Shown here piece by piece: positions 43,975-53,174 of a stretch of 64,000 nucleotides of DNA (positions are counted from its first letter, which is position 1; each line of letters begins with the position of its first letter). Position numbers and translations under genes: made by a program. The DNA comes from an uncultured Verrucomicrobia subdivision 3 bacterium (GTDB taxonomy: Bacteria; Verrucomicrobiota; Verrucomicrobiia; Limisphaerales; UBA11358): the NCBI GenBank assembly GCA_903872345.1, contig CAIQKM010000190.1, positions 1 through 64,000 of the forward strand, in the 5' to 3' direction. The notes beneath the pieces are model-generated. The model did not search any database, was not told the origin of the DNA, and worked only from the letters and a program-made list of their open reading frames with translations.

Positions 43975-46104
43975 TCACTCGGTGGTAATGACCAGCTTCT
44001 TGCCCTTAATCAACTCATGATGCGGCAGGAAATACCCGTTGACCTTTTGACCGCCATAAGTGATGCCGGATATTTTCTCGCCCGCATTCTTTTTCAGAAT
44101 GTTCAGGGTCCGGTCATTTAACTTCACCTCAACCCGGTCAAAAAGCGGCACCGAAATAATGTAATCTTCATCGGCCGGGGAATACGGGTAAAGGCCAATG
44201 GCATTGAACACATACCAGGACGACATCTCGCCCGCATCATCCATCCCGCATAGCGCCAGGCCCTCGACATCCATGCCATAAAAACGCTCCATGATCGTGT
44301 TCAAAACCGCCTGCGATTTTTCCTGCTTCCCCACAAAATAATAAAGGTAGGGAAAGCCATGGTCCGGTTGGTTGCCATGACAGTATTGCCCAATGAAACA
44401 ATTGATGTTCATGGCAATATAATTTGTGTTCCATGGAATGGTGAACAGCCGGTCCAGTTGCTTTTCGAAATCCGCATTGCTCTTATATAGCCCGATCAAC
44501 CCCATCGTATCGTGGGGAGCAAAGAACGAGGATTCCCAGGCGTTCGCTTCCCGGTACATGTATTCATAATACGGGAACTCGGGATTGAAGTTCTTCACCC
44601 AGTCGCCATTGTCCAGCCGACCCCGCATGAGTCCGGTGGACGCATCAAACACGTTGGTGTAATTGTGCGACCGCGCCATCAGCAGGTCATAATTGGTCTC
44701 ATCCTTCAACGCCTTCGCCAGCAAAGCGACGGCATAATCGTCATAGGCATATTCCAAGGTCTTGGTCACCCCCGCCTTCGCTTTGGTTTCCACCCGGGGA
44801 TCCGCAATGTCGGGCTCGGAAATGTACCCCTTGTTCATGTACTCGGTGATAAACGGCCGGGTCCCGCCTTCCACGGTGGCATTTCGCAGCAGCAAATGAT
44901 AAGCGCTGTTCACGTCATATCCCCGCAGGCCTCGCATGTGTTGACCGGCAATGAACGCGGCCGCGTGGTCGCCGTGAAAAAAGGTCGGCATGAACCCGGT
45001 CTTTTCGCCGCGATCAATCAGGGAGCGAATGACATCCACCGTCACTTCCGGCGACAGCATGCCCAGCAATACCAGTTTGTTGCGGTAATCATCCCAGAGC
45101 GAAGGCAACGTGTAATATTGGAAATGCTTGTTAACCACCTGCCGGCTCTCATCCAGAAAGTCGCCGTTCACGTCACTGCGCAACGCCGGCCAGAGAAACG
45201 ACCGGTACAGACACGAATAGAACAGCCCTTTTTGCCGTTCCGTTCCACCCGTCACTTTGATCTTCCCCAGCAAGGTTTCCCACGTCCGCGTGGCTTCGGC
45301 GTGAACTTGATCAAAGCTCTTTTCGCCCACCTCTGTTTCCAGATTCAGCTTGGCGTTTTCCATGCTGACAAAGGACAGGCCCAGTTTGATTTCCAAAACG
45401 GGATTGGTGGAGGCTTGAAAGTTAACCACTGGCAGGTCATGGCGTCGGCCTTGCAACTGATCGATGTTCCGAATTTTATGATTAGCTATCGCGTAGAAAT
45501 AAACCTTTTCACTCGCCGTCTGAAACCCCTGAAAGGCAAAGTCACCGGCCGGGCTAATCCGCCAATCTGTCACCCGTTCATTTGACACCGCGAGGTTGAC
45601 CACCAGCTTCTGTTCGCGACCGGCGGGATACGTGTACCGGTGATAACCGCACCGCAACGTGGTGGTGAGCTCGGCATTGATGTCATAACGTTGCAGCAAA
45701 ACCTGATAGTAGCCCGGATGCGCCGACTCGTTCGTGTGGCTGAAAACCGAGCCAAAATCATCTGGGTCCACCTCGCCGGTAACCGGCAGAATGGGGATGT
45801 TGCACAGGTTCCAATGCCCCTTGTTGGAATGCGCGAACCCATGGATCACTGTGTTTTCATACTCATAGCCGGCACCGCTGCCAAATTTGGTGATTGGACT
45901 GAGTTGCACCATCGCATTCGGCACCGATGCCCCGGGAAAGGTCAGTCCGGCCCAAACCCGCCACGGCGGCGTGAAACCGATCTCCGCGCTATTGGTCAGC
46001 GGCGCCGTGCCAAGAAACGTATTCACATAATCCACCGGCTGCTTTTCCGCCTGCACCGACCAGCCGGCCACCAATAGCAGCGTGGCCAAAATACATTTTC
46101 TCAT
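43975..46104 (-). CDS. Secreted GH92 alpha-mannosidase
   Basis: A 709-residue protein from the ATG at MRKCILATLLL with a signal peptide (cut near VQAE). GH92 enzymes are calcium-dependent exo-alpha-mannosidases that trim N-glycans or mannan. Family hallmarks are seen: TFPGASVPNAMVQLSP near the N-terminus, GFAHSNKGHW, and the (D)DAGEMSSWYVFNAIG(L)YP block of the active site near the C-terminus. Length is normal for the family. It starts 11 bp after the MFS transporter gene, so both are probably one transcript for mannose or mannoside use. Linkage specificity is not predictable. Confidence 0.9.
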   Translation of the reverse strand: MRKCILATLLLVAGWSVQAEKQPVDYVNTFLGTAPLTNSAEIGFTPPWRVWAGLTFPGASVPNAMVQLSPITKFGSGAGYEYENTVIHGFAHSNKGHWNLCNIPILPVTGEVDPDDFGSVFSHTNESAHPGYYQVLLQRYDINAELTTTLRCGYHRYTYPAGREQKLVVNLAVSNERVTDWRISPAGDFAFQGFQTASEKVYFYAIANHKIRNIDQLQGRRHDLPVVNFQASTNPVLEIKLGLSFVSMENAKLNLETEVGEKSFDQVHAEATRTWETLLGKIKVTGGTERQKGLFYSCLYRSFLWPALRSDVNGDFLDESRQVVNKHFQYYTLPSLWDDYRNKLVLLGMLSPEVTVDVIRSLIDRGEKTGFMPTFFHGDHAAAFIAGQHMRGLRGYDVNSAYHLLLRNATVEGGTRPFITEYMNKGYISEPDIADPRVETKAKAGVTKTLEYAYDDYAVALLAKALKDETNYDLLMARSHNYTNVFDASTGLMRGRLDNGDWVKNFNPEFPYYEYMYREANAWESSFFAPHDTMGLIGLYKSNADFEKQLDRLFTIPWNTNYIAMNINCFIGQYCHGNQPDHGFPYLYYFVGKQEKSQAVLNTIMERFYGMDVEGLALCGMDDAGEMSSWYVFNAIGLYPYSPADEDYIISVPLFDRVEVKLNDRTLNILKKNAGEKISGITYGGQKVNGYFLPHHELIKGKKLVITTE

Positions 46105-46115
46105 GCTTTTAAAAA

Positions 46116-47444
46116 TCAAGACCGCCCCCACTTCAGCCGTTCAGCCATATCTTCCAGCGGCACTCCTTTGGTTTCGGGCACCATATATTTCACCCAGATC
46201 AACTGGAGCACCATCATGCCGCAAAAGAAGAGGAATACTCCGCCCGGCGGAAAGACCGTGACCATCTTCGGGAAAAACGTGGTCAGCAACGCGGCAAAAA
46301 ACCAATGCGTAAAACTGCCCAAAGACTGGCCTTCCGCCCGGAACTTGTTCGGAAATATTTCGGAGATGAACACCCAGATCACCGCCCCCTGCCCGATCGC
46401 ATGCGCGGCGATGAAGGCAAAGATGCACACCGGCACAATGCTGTAATGTTCGGTGAAAAACGCCCAGGACACCAGGCCCAGCGACAGGATATAACCAAAG
46501 GACCCGATAAACAGCAGCGTGCGGCGGCCCAGCCGGTCAATCAGCCAAAGCCCTACGAACGTAAAAACCAGATTGGTCAGCCCGATGCCCACCGATTGCA
46601 ACAGCGCCGCCTTGGCCCCCAGTCCGGTCAGTTCAAAGATGCGCGGCGCAAAGTAGAGAATGGCGTTGATGCCGGACAACTGGTTAAAAAAGGCGATCAA
46701 AAAAGCCAGCAGTATGGGTGTCTTGAGCTGGCGGCTCCAGAAGCGTGAGGTGTCCGTCCGCGTCGCCGAGGCGGCAACAATCGTATCCGCCAGCAGATTC
46801 AGTTCGGCAGTTGAAGCCTCCGGCTGGATCAATTGCAATACCTTCATACCTTGGGCACGATCCCCCCGCCCCAGCAGCCAGCGCGGACTTTCCGGAATGC
46901 CAAAACATAGCACCGTGTAGAGCAACGAAGGCACCGCCGCCACGCCGAGCATCCAGCGCCAGGCCGACTCACCAAGGCCCGCCAGCAGGGCGTTGGACGC
47001 AAACGCCATCAGGATGCCGAACACAATATTGAACTGAAACATCCCGGCCAGCCGCCCCCGGTATTTCGGCGGCGCAATTTCCGAAATGTAAAGCGGCGCC
47101 GCCACGGTGGAAATCCCGATCCCCAGGCCGCCGATGAATCGTGCCGCAATAAAGATGTAAACCTGCGGTGCCAAGGCCGTGCCGATGGCGGAGATCAAAT
47201 ACAATACGCCAATCCATAACAGTGTCCGCCGGCGGCCAAAGCGATCCGTTGGCCAGCTGCCCAGTAGCGAACCCAAAACCGTGCCATAGAGCGCGGAGGC
47301 CATGGCGATCCCATGCAACCCCGCCCCCAGCCCCCAAAGAGACTGGATGGTCTTTTCCGCGCCTGAAATGACCACCGTATCGAAACCAAACAGAAACCCG
47401 GCCAATGCCGAAACCAGCGACCAGTAAAAAATTTGGCTCTTCAT
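46116..47444 (-). CDS. MFS sugar porter
   Basis: A 442-residue, 12-helix major facilitator protein of the sugar porter family. Signatures: TDRFGRRRTLL after helix 2, PESPRWLLGRG between helices 6 and 7, IDRLGRRTLL in the second half, and PETKGVPLEDM at the end. These are the xylose/glucose/arabinose-H+ symporter marks. It lies immediately upstream of the GH92 gene on the minus strand. The likely role is uptake of the monosaccharide released by the mannosidase, but substrate preference cannot be settled by sequence. Confidence 0.9.
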   Translation of the reverse strand: MKSQIFYWSLVSALAGFLFGFDTVVISGAEKTIQSLWGLGAGLHGIAMASALYGTVLGSLLGSWPTDRFGRRRTLLWIGVLYLISAIGTALAPQVYIFIAARFIGGLGIGISTVAAPLYISEIAPPKYRGRLAGMFQFNIVFGILMAFASNALLAGLGESAWRWMLGVAAVPSLLYTVLCFGIPESPRWLLGRGDRAQGMKVLQLIQPEASTAELNLLADTIVAASATRTDTSRFWSRQLKTPILLAFLIAFFNQLSGINAILYFAPRIFELTGLGAKAALLQSVGIGLTNLVFTFVGLWLIDRLGRRTLLFIGSFGYILSLGLVSWAFFTEHYSIVPVCIFAFIAAHAIGQGAVIWVFISEIFPNKFRAEGQSLGSFTHWFFAALLTTFFPKMVTVFPPGGVFLFFCGMMVLQLIWVKYMVPETKGVPLEDMAERLKWGRS

Positions 47445-47621
47445 GAATAATGGGGGGATCAGGATTTTTATGAGGCAAATATTCTAATTACTGGCGACAA
47501 ATAACAAGCGATCTTTGGCAATGATTCACCCGCTCCCGCCAGTTCGCACAGGGCGGCATTCGGTTTTACCGACCTCCCGCCGCCGTTACCCCGGCCGATC
47601 TACGACACCCACCAAACCCTG

Positions 47622-49352
47622 TCACTTCTTCAGCCGGAAAAAGCCCTTGGTGCCCGCGCCGGAATTGGACACCGCATTCTGGAAACCGGCCAGCGTGGAA
47701 AGATTCGTGACCGCCGTCCAATTCGTGCTCGCCGGATTGGTGCTGGTGAATACCTGATAGGCATACGCCCAAGCCGGCCAGGTGACCACGTTGTTCGTGC
47801 CGGTGCGCTTGAGCTTCAGCGGCGGCACCACGGTGAGGGTGTTGGTAACAACGGCCGCCACTCCCAGCGCACTTTGAATGGTGATGTAAACGGGATAGTC
47901 GCCAGAGTTGGTGTAAGCATGGGCGCCGAAGACCTGCTTAAATTTTGCCACGTTGGTCGTAATCACCCCGGCGGTGATGGAGTTGTCCCCCCAGTTGATG
48001 CTGGCGGTGAAGTTGGTCACCGCGCTGCCGACCACCCCATTCGTAAACGTCGCCAGCAGCAGATTGGTGAAGGGGGCAAAAGTTTGCGTCGTGATAGCGG
48101 CAGGCTGGGCAACGATCGAGGTATCGCCAAAGACGAAAGTAAATTCCTGCTGATCATAGCTGGAATAACTTGAATTGGGGGCTGCGTAAAAGATGACGTT
48201 CACCGGTCCAACGTAGTTGGTTGCCGGCCGGACATAAATCTGCATCGCTCCTTGGACGTTCGTCACATTAAACGTTAGCGACTGGTAAGAACTGTTGGTG
48301 AGGGCGTAACTTGAATTCCCGGCATTGGCCGCCGAGTTGGCATCGGCAAACTGCACATACCAGGCAGGCGTCTGACCATCGAGACCGAGACTGGTCAGCG
48401 TGTTGGTCAGGGGCACATTCACAGGCCCCACCAGGTTGGTCAGCGCGCTGGGATAGAAAAAAGGTTCGCCGTTGCTGTTCGTATCCGTGATCGTGGTTAC
48501 TGTGAACTGGTTCGTGGCGCGCCCGCCGGCGCCGTCATCCGCGATCACCTTATTCGTGCTTACCACGCCGGGCACATTGGTGACCACGAGCGTCAGGGCC
48601 GTATCGGTAAGGTTGGGTACCAGGCTTGCCTGTGTAATGATCACGTCGGCCAGCGGACGGCTGTTGGCGTCCACCGCCGTATTGTTGATATTGGTCTGCA
48701 CGTTGAAGCCCCGGAGCAACTGGCCGAATATCGTATATTTTAAATCCAAATACCGTTGCGGGCCGACCGTCACAAAGAATTGGGAACCGTCCGTATCCGG
48801 ACCGGAGTTGGCGAGCGCGAGCTGGCCGTTGCCGGTGAAGATCGCCTGCGGATGGAACTCATCATCATACTTGAAGGTTAATCCGCCGGAGCCATTGGTG
48901 AGCGGGTCGCCGCCCTGATTAACGAAGCCGGAAACGACGCGGTGGAAGATGGTGTTGCTGTTGTAAAAGCCGGAGGCGGTCAGCCCTTGGAACACATTCA
49001 CCGTGTGCGGGGCGTATTCGGGAAAGAGCATGAACGTCATATCGCCCATGTTCGTCACTGTCACCAACCCGCCGCGGTAAGGCGTGGCAAAGGCACCCGG
49101 TGCATTCGTGGCCGCCGCCTGCGCAATATTCAATTTCCAGATCGGATTGTTCGTGTGCAGTACAATGGCGATGGCATTGGTGCTGCTAGTGACCGTATAC
49201 GTCAGCGCCCGGCCATTGGTAGAGGTCGCGGTAATCGGAATGATAAGTGACTTCCCGGCGGGAATGGTCACATTGGGAATGGGATCAATGACCGGCGCGG
49301 CCATTACCGCCATGGCCAGCGCGAACAGAAACAGGCACAAAAAACGACACAT
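47622..49352 (-). CDS. Secreted cyclophilin-type peptidyl-prolyl isomerase with C-terminal modules
   Basis: A 576-residue protein with a signal peptide (1-18) and an N-terminal beta module (about 20-90). The cyclophilin domain lies at about 95-240: catalytic Arg138 in FHRVV, GGDP at 147-150, QFFVT at 191-195 and YTIFG at 206-210, where the usual His is Tyr. The remaining about 330 residues are Asn/Thr-rich beta modules, ending in the short C-terminal module with WPAWAYAYQVFTSTN and GFFRLKK. PPIases of this kind assist folding outside the cytoplasm. The gene stands alone; the C-terminal module ties it to the S8 proteins. Confidence 0.84.
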   Translation of the reverse strand: MCRFLCLFLFALAMAVMAAPVIDPIPNVTIPAGKSLIIPITATSTNGRALTYTVTSSTNAIAIVLHTNNPIWKLNIAQAAATNAPGAFATPYRGGLVTVTNMGDMTFMLFPEYAPHTVNVFQGLTASGFYNSNTIFHRVVSGFVNQGGDPLTNGSGGLTFKYDDEFHPQAIFTGNGQLALANSGPDTDGSQFFVTVGPQRYLDLKYTIFGQLLRGFNVQTNINNTAVDANSRPLADVIITQASLVPNLTDTALTLVVTNVPGVVSTNKVIADDGAGGRATNQFTVTTITDTNSNGEPFFYPSALTNLVGPVNVPLTNTLTSLGLDGQTPAWYVQFADANSAANAGNSSYALTNSSYQSLTFNVTNVQGAMQIYVRPATNYVGPVNVIFYAAPNSSYSSYDQQEFTFVFGDTSIVAQPAAITTQTFAPFTNLLLATFTNGVVGSAVTNFTASINWGDNSITAGVITTNVAKFKQVFGAHAYTNSGDYPVYITIQSALGVAAVVTNTLTVVPPLKLKRTGTNNVVTWPAWAYAYQVFTSTNPASTNWTAVTNLSTLAGFQNAVSNSGAGTKGFFRLKK

Positions 49353-49405
49353 AAACGTATGATAATAGTTCAGATGTTGGCTGGATTCACACCGGCGGAT
49401 TCAGG

Positions 49406-50191
49406 TCATTTCAACCACGCATTAACGCGCAGCTTCTTCCTGAGCTTGCCGTTGTCGGCGCACATGCCATAGCGAAACTTCCCGGGCGCCGGCACCGAGT
49501 AAAACTCGCCCCCGGCATTTTCCACCAGCAGGCTGCCCGCCGCCACGTCCCACAAATTGATGCGCCGCTCCACATACGCGTCAAACCGGCCGCTGGCCAC
49601 ATAGGCCAGTTCCAGCGCGGCGGACCCCATGATGCGCACCTTGCGCGCCTGGCGCAGCAGCCGGTTCACGTGCGGCAGACTCGCCCGCAGGCTGCTCTTG
49701 CTCTTGGAAAATCCGGCGGCTATCACCGAATCGGCCACCCGGTCACAGTTGCTCACGCGCACAATTTTCCCGTTCAACCGCGTCGGCGCGCCTTCCATGG
49801 TGCTCCACAATTCATCCGTAAAAGGATCGTAAATGACGCCCACCACCGATTGCTCCCGAAATTGCAGGGCAATGGAAACCGCCGCGTGCGGCACACCCGA
49901 GGCATAGTTCACCGTGCCGTCAATCGGATCCACCACCCAGCGGTATTCGGCGGTGACATCGCCCGTGATCCCCTCCTCGCCCAGCACCGGAATTTCCGGG
50001 AAAGCCGCCGCCAGCGTTTTTTCGATCAGCGCCTGGCAGCGCACGTCCAGTTCCAGCTTGATGTCATGCTGCTCGGCATGGTTCACTTTTTTAACCTTAT
50101 ACCAATTGTCATGCATCACCTGGCCGGCCGCCCTCGCGGCCTTTACGGCTGCGGCAAGCGCCTCTACGAGACGGATTTTATTCATTTGCAA
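49406..50191 (-). CDS. Inositol monophosphatase family protein
   Basis: A 261-residue (or 259 from the second Met) metal-dependent phosphatase. The three metal-site motifs are present: GEEG at 71-74, DPIDGT at 88-93 and WDVAAG at 213-218. This family includes SuhB, inositol-1-phosphatase, CysQ and histidinol-phosphatase-like enzymes; the motifs do not separate them. It dephosphorylates inositol phosphate or a related sugar phosphate in the cytoplasm. It is the last core gene before the 450-bp structured gap and is not obviously in an operon. Confidence 0.9.
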   Translation of the reverse strand: MQMNKIRLVEALAAAVKAARAAGQVMHDNWYKVKKVNHAEQHDIKLELDVRCQALIEKTLAAAFPEIPVLGEEGITGDVTAEYRWVVDPIDGTVNYASGVPHAAVSIALQFREQSVVGVIYDPFTDELWSTMEGAPTRLNGKIVRVSNCDRVADSVIAAGFSKSKSSLRASLPHVNRLLRQARKVRIMGSAALELAYVASGRFDAYVERRINLWDVAAGSLLVENAGGEFYSVPAPGKFRYGMCADNGKLRKKLRVNAWLK

Positions 50192-50643
50192 TATCCTTTT
50201 CTTTTCAAATTGGTTTTTACGACCACCCTGCCCTCTCCCCCGGGAGAGAGTTTACACCTGAAACACTTCAATTCATTCGCCTCCCAGTCCTACCACCCCA
50301 GCAGCCCTCTTCTCCAAAACGCGGCAACCGATTCCCCCTCTCCCCGGAAGCCATCCGAGGTGAGAATCCCAAAGGGATTCCGGCCCAAAGCCCAGGGTTG
50401 CGAGGAACGAGCTACCCTTGGTACTCGCCCCCCAACCATTTTCAACCGCAACGCGGTTACGGCCCCTTCAGGTCACCCCCACCAATCTAGCACCTCACAT
50501 TTTCAAAAACACTGGAACCAATTCCCCCTCTCCCGGGGGAGAATATACTGATGGATATGACTACATTCTTGCTTGGTATATGACTGGTTGTTTTGTTTAT
50601 GGTTATTGGATGAAATCACAGAGGGTGATTATTAAAAAGGTCT
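50192..50643. other. Structured non-coding gap at the core/accessory junction
   Basis: No gene is credible here. CCCTCTCCCCCGGGAGAG occurs near 50230 and CCCCTCTCCCGGGGGAGA near 50526, both palindromic, and another CCCCCTCTCCCC at about 50334. Between them are a perfect hairpin GAATCCC-AAA-GGGATTC (50364-50380) and an ACCGC/GCGGT pair near 50447-50459. It looks like a cluster of REP-type palindromes. It marks the change from core genes to the right accessory region. Confidence 0.45.
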
Positions 50644-51261
50644 TCACGCATAGAAGAACCCCAATTCGCGCAAGGAACTGTAATCCTTGGGGTTTTCAGC
50701 CGTGCGCAAACCGATGATGACATGGTCCAGAACGTCAATTTTCAAGAGCTGCCCGGCGCGAATAATATCCCTTGTCACCTTGCAGTCCGCGTCGGACGGG
50801 CTGGAATTTCCTGACGGGTGATTATGAACTAAACATATACTGTGCGCATTGTATACGATAGCCGGACGAAAGATTTCACGGGCATGGATGTGCAGGGTGT
50901 CGATCGTGCCCTGGCTGATTTTTACCGCCTTAATCAGGCGGCGGCGGACATTCATTAAAACCACGTAAAACGTCTCCACGGTCTGCACCCGCATTTCTTC
51001 CCGGAGGAGATTGGCGATGTGTTCGGGAGCGTCCAGCAAGGGGGCTTCGGGCAATGCCTCTAGGGATAATTCAGCGGCCAGGACCAGGGCGGATTTGACG
51101 GCGGCGGCGGTGGATGCGCCAACGCCGGGCAAGTCGGTAAGCTCCTGCTCATCGGCGCGGGCGATTGCGGTTAGGCTGCCATATCGTTCCATCAAGGCAT
51201 GAGCTTGGGAATCGCCAGCAATTTTTGCAATTAGATTTTGGTGTGAAAGATTATAATTCAT
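50644..51261 (-). CDS. radC: RadC-family JAB-domain protein
   Basis: A 205-residue protein from the ATG at MNYNLSHQNL; a longer reading overlaps the neighbour. It has the HhH hairpin LPGVGAS (44-50) and the JAMM/MPN+ metal site HNHPSG (146-151) followed by S-x-x-D (SPSDAD). RadC proteins (UPF0758) are often carried on mobile elements and resemble anti-restriction or DNA-processing factors; the repair role is doubtful. Its presence as first gene of the right accessory region fits this. A small membrane protein gene lies 25 bp upstream. Confidence 0.88.
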   Translation of the reverse strand: MNYNLSHQNLIAKIAGDSQAHALMERYGSLTAIARADEQELTDLPGVGASTAAAVKSALVLAAELSLEALPEAPLLDAPEHIANLLREEMRVQTVETFYVVLMNVRRRLIKAVKISQGTIDTLHIHAREIFRPAIVYNAHSICLVHNHPSGNSSPSDADCKVTRDIIRAGQLLKIDVLDHVIIGLRTAENPKDYSSLRELGFFYA

Positions 51262-51286
51262 AGTGCCTGGCTGGTTGGATTTTCGC

Positions 51287-51550
51287 TCAGTTGGAGTGCG
51301 AAGCGCGGGAGCGACGGGGATTTTTGCGGGCGCGTTTCGTGGTGGCAACGGTCGCCGGGGCGGTGGCGGTCACGGTGGATTCTCCGTGATTAGCCCAGCA
51401 AACCAAGAGCAGTGTGGCACTCAGCAAGGCCAGACCCGTGCCGAACATTTTCAAAAGGTGGCCTTCGGAATCGACCAGTTTGAGGCCGATAACGATGGTT
51501 TCGGTGGTGATGGTGGAGGTTATTTTCGCGCCGATAATCTTTTTAATCAT
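51287..51550 (-). CDS. Small single-span membrane protein, unknown
   Basis: An 87-residue protein with an N-terminal amphipathic/hydrophobic beta-like half (IIGAKITSTITTETIVIGL), one clear membrane segment (about 35-52, MFGTGLALLSATLLLVCW) and a basic C-terminal tail (KRARKNPRRSR). It precedes radC with a 25-bp gap on the same strand. I do not recognise it. It is likely an inner-membrane protein with a cytoplasmic basic tail. Confidence 0.55.
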   Translation of the reverse strand: MIKKIIGAKITSTITTETIVIGLKLVDSEGHLLKMFGTGLALLSATLLLVCWANHGESTVTATAPATVATTKRARKNPRRSRASHSN

Positions 51551-51710
51551 ACTCGAAACAGTTCTTCCCCGGAGTGGGGCCTACGCGATGAAATCGCGGC
51601 CGGGCAGACGTTTCCCTTGCGCCGGTGGTTGGTTACCGGCGATGGTTTTAATTGCCGCCGCGCTTCGCACTGCCGTATCAGTCGGCCAGCGTTCGGTAGG
51701 GCACCTTATT

Positions 51711-53027
51711 TCAGGCACCCGCCTGCTGTATTATCATGAAGTCGGTGAGCCAGCGGCTGACGAACGTTGCTTCGTCGTTTGATTTCCGGGCCGCTGCGCC
51801 GCCATTTATTTTGGCGAACCGGTTCCGTTCCTGGCGAATGTTTGCGGGCAACAAGTCGCCGTCGGTATCGCAAATGAACGCGGGCGGGGAAATATTGCGG
51901 AAGAATATTGCGGCCTGATCCGTGCTGAGTATCAAACCCGTTACGGGCATCGCACGCTGCAATAAATCAATCAGAAAAGTCCAGTTTCCGGCTTGCGTCG
52001 TGGCCACGAAAGCACTGGCGTCAAGGTCGCGGATTCTGGCGCCGGCATTGATCAACTTCCCGGCGAAGCGAAGCTTCTGCGATTTGACGGCTCGTTTTAG
52101 CGCGTCGCTATTGTCGGCTGCAGGGTCCGCGCCGTGTTCAATGAGGAAATCCAAAATGGTTTCCCCCGCCTTGTCCGCTGCAACCTGCAATTGCAGGTCT
52201 CTGGCGCGTTGTGGAATCGTTGAATGTAGATGGGCATATTGAAGCACGCGCAGTGCATTATGGCGCACCGCATGCATGGCTATGTCAGCGGCGTAGGCGT
52301 GAAATTCATACCCACGCCGGATTAAAATCAACAGACATTCGACTGAATCACGGGCTGTAATATCGGTGACAAGGTAGGGGTGTTGTAACGTGCCGCCAGC
52401 GTCGAGCAACGTTTCCAGCATTTCAGAATCGCCCAAAACCAGCGCAGATGTGATGGCCATATGGGCGTGGGCATTAACTTGCGCCCCGCATTCAAGAATA
52501 TATCTGGCGACGTCAACATGGCCTTCACTGATGGCATTGCCGAGAATCTTGCCGTCCCTCGCATCGAAATCCGCACCCAAGCGGCGTAGGATTTGAAGAA
52601 TTTGAACGCTGCCGGCGGCGGCGGCCAGCCGGGCGGAATGATTCTCGTCGGCATTAGGGCTGGCTCCTGCGGCAATCAGAACCGCAACGGCATGGTGGCT
52701 GCGGGCTTGGATTGCGGTATATAACACCGGATTTAAAACCGACTGGGGGAGGGTGGTTTTGACTGCCCGAAGCAGAATTTTGAGGCTCTGGGCGTTTCGA
52801 TTTTTCGCGGCCAGGTTAAGAAATTCTTCTGTGTTTTCAACGAAATCCGCCCCGGCTTTTATTAGCAACTTGACGACTGCGGCATGTCCATGCCGAAGAG
52901 CACGCCGGAGCGCGGCATTGTCACTTTCCTCGGGATCGGCTCCGGCTTTCAACAGATTGCGCACGGCCTTGGCGTCACCACGCGCTGCGGCATCGCGTAG
53001 CCCTCTATCGGCATCTAATATAATCAT
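51711..53027 (-). CDS. Ankyrin-repeat protein
   Basis: The ATG at MIILDADRGL gives 438 residues. Residues 5-390 are ankyrin repeats; clear ones read LRDAAARGDAKAVRNLLKAGADPE, ALRHGHAAVVKLLIKAGADF, AIQARSHHAVAVLIAAGASPN, AISEGHVDVARYILECGAQVN, ALVLGDSEMLETLLDAGG and FLIEHGADPAADN, in pieces. It has no signal peptide, so it is probably a cytoplasmic protein-binding scaffold. The last 60 residues (after 375) are not repeat-like. It lies between radC and the relaxase; a link to either is unproven. Confidence 0.82.
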   Translation of the reverse strand: MIILDADRGLRDAAARGDAKAVRNLLKAGADPEESDNAALRRALRHGHAAVVKLLIKAGADFVENTEEFLNLAAKNRNAQSLKILLRAVKTTLPQSVLNPVLYTAIQARSHHAVAVLIAAGASPNADENHSARLAAAAGSVQILQILRRLGADFDARDGKILGNAISEGHVDVARYILECGAQVNAHAHMAITSALVLGDSEMLETLLDAGGTLQHPYLVTDITARDSVECLLILIRRGYEFHAYAADIAMHAVRHNALRVLQYAHLHSTIPQRARDLQLQVAADKAGETILDFLIEHGADPAADNSDALKRAVKSQKLRFAGKLINAGARIRDLDASAFVATTQAGNWTFLIDLLQRAMPVTGLILSTDQAAIFFRNISPPAFICDTDGDLLPANIRQERNRFAKINGGAAARKSNDEATFVSRWLTDFMIIQQAGA

Positions 53028-53174
53028 GCCCGAAGTGCTTGTCCGCGCTGCCGGGGAACTGGGCATGAAATGCACCGATTTCGTGCGCTCGCCCGCGCTT
53101 ACCCGATGAACGAACGCAAGGCCAACCACCTCAAAAGCCCCATTCAGGCCTTGGCAGAAAACTCAACTATAACC

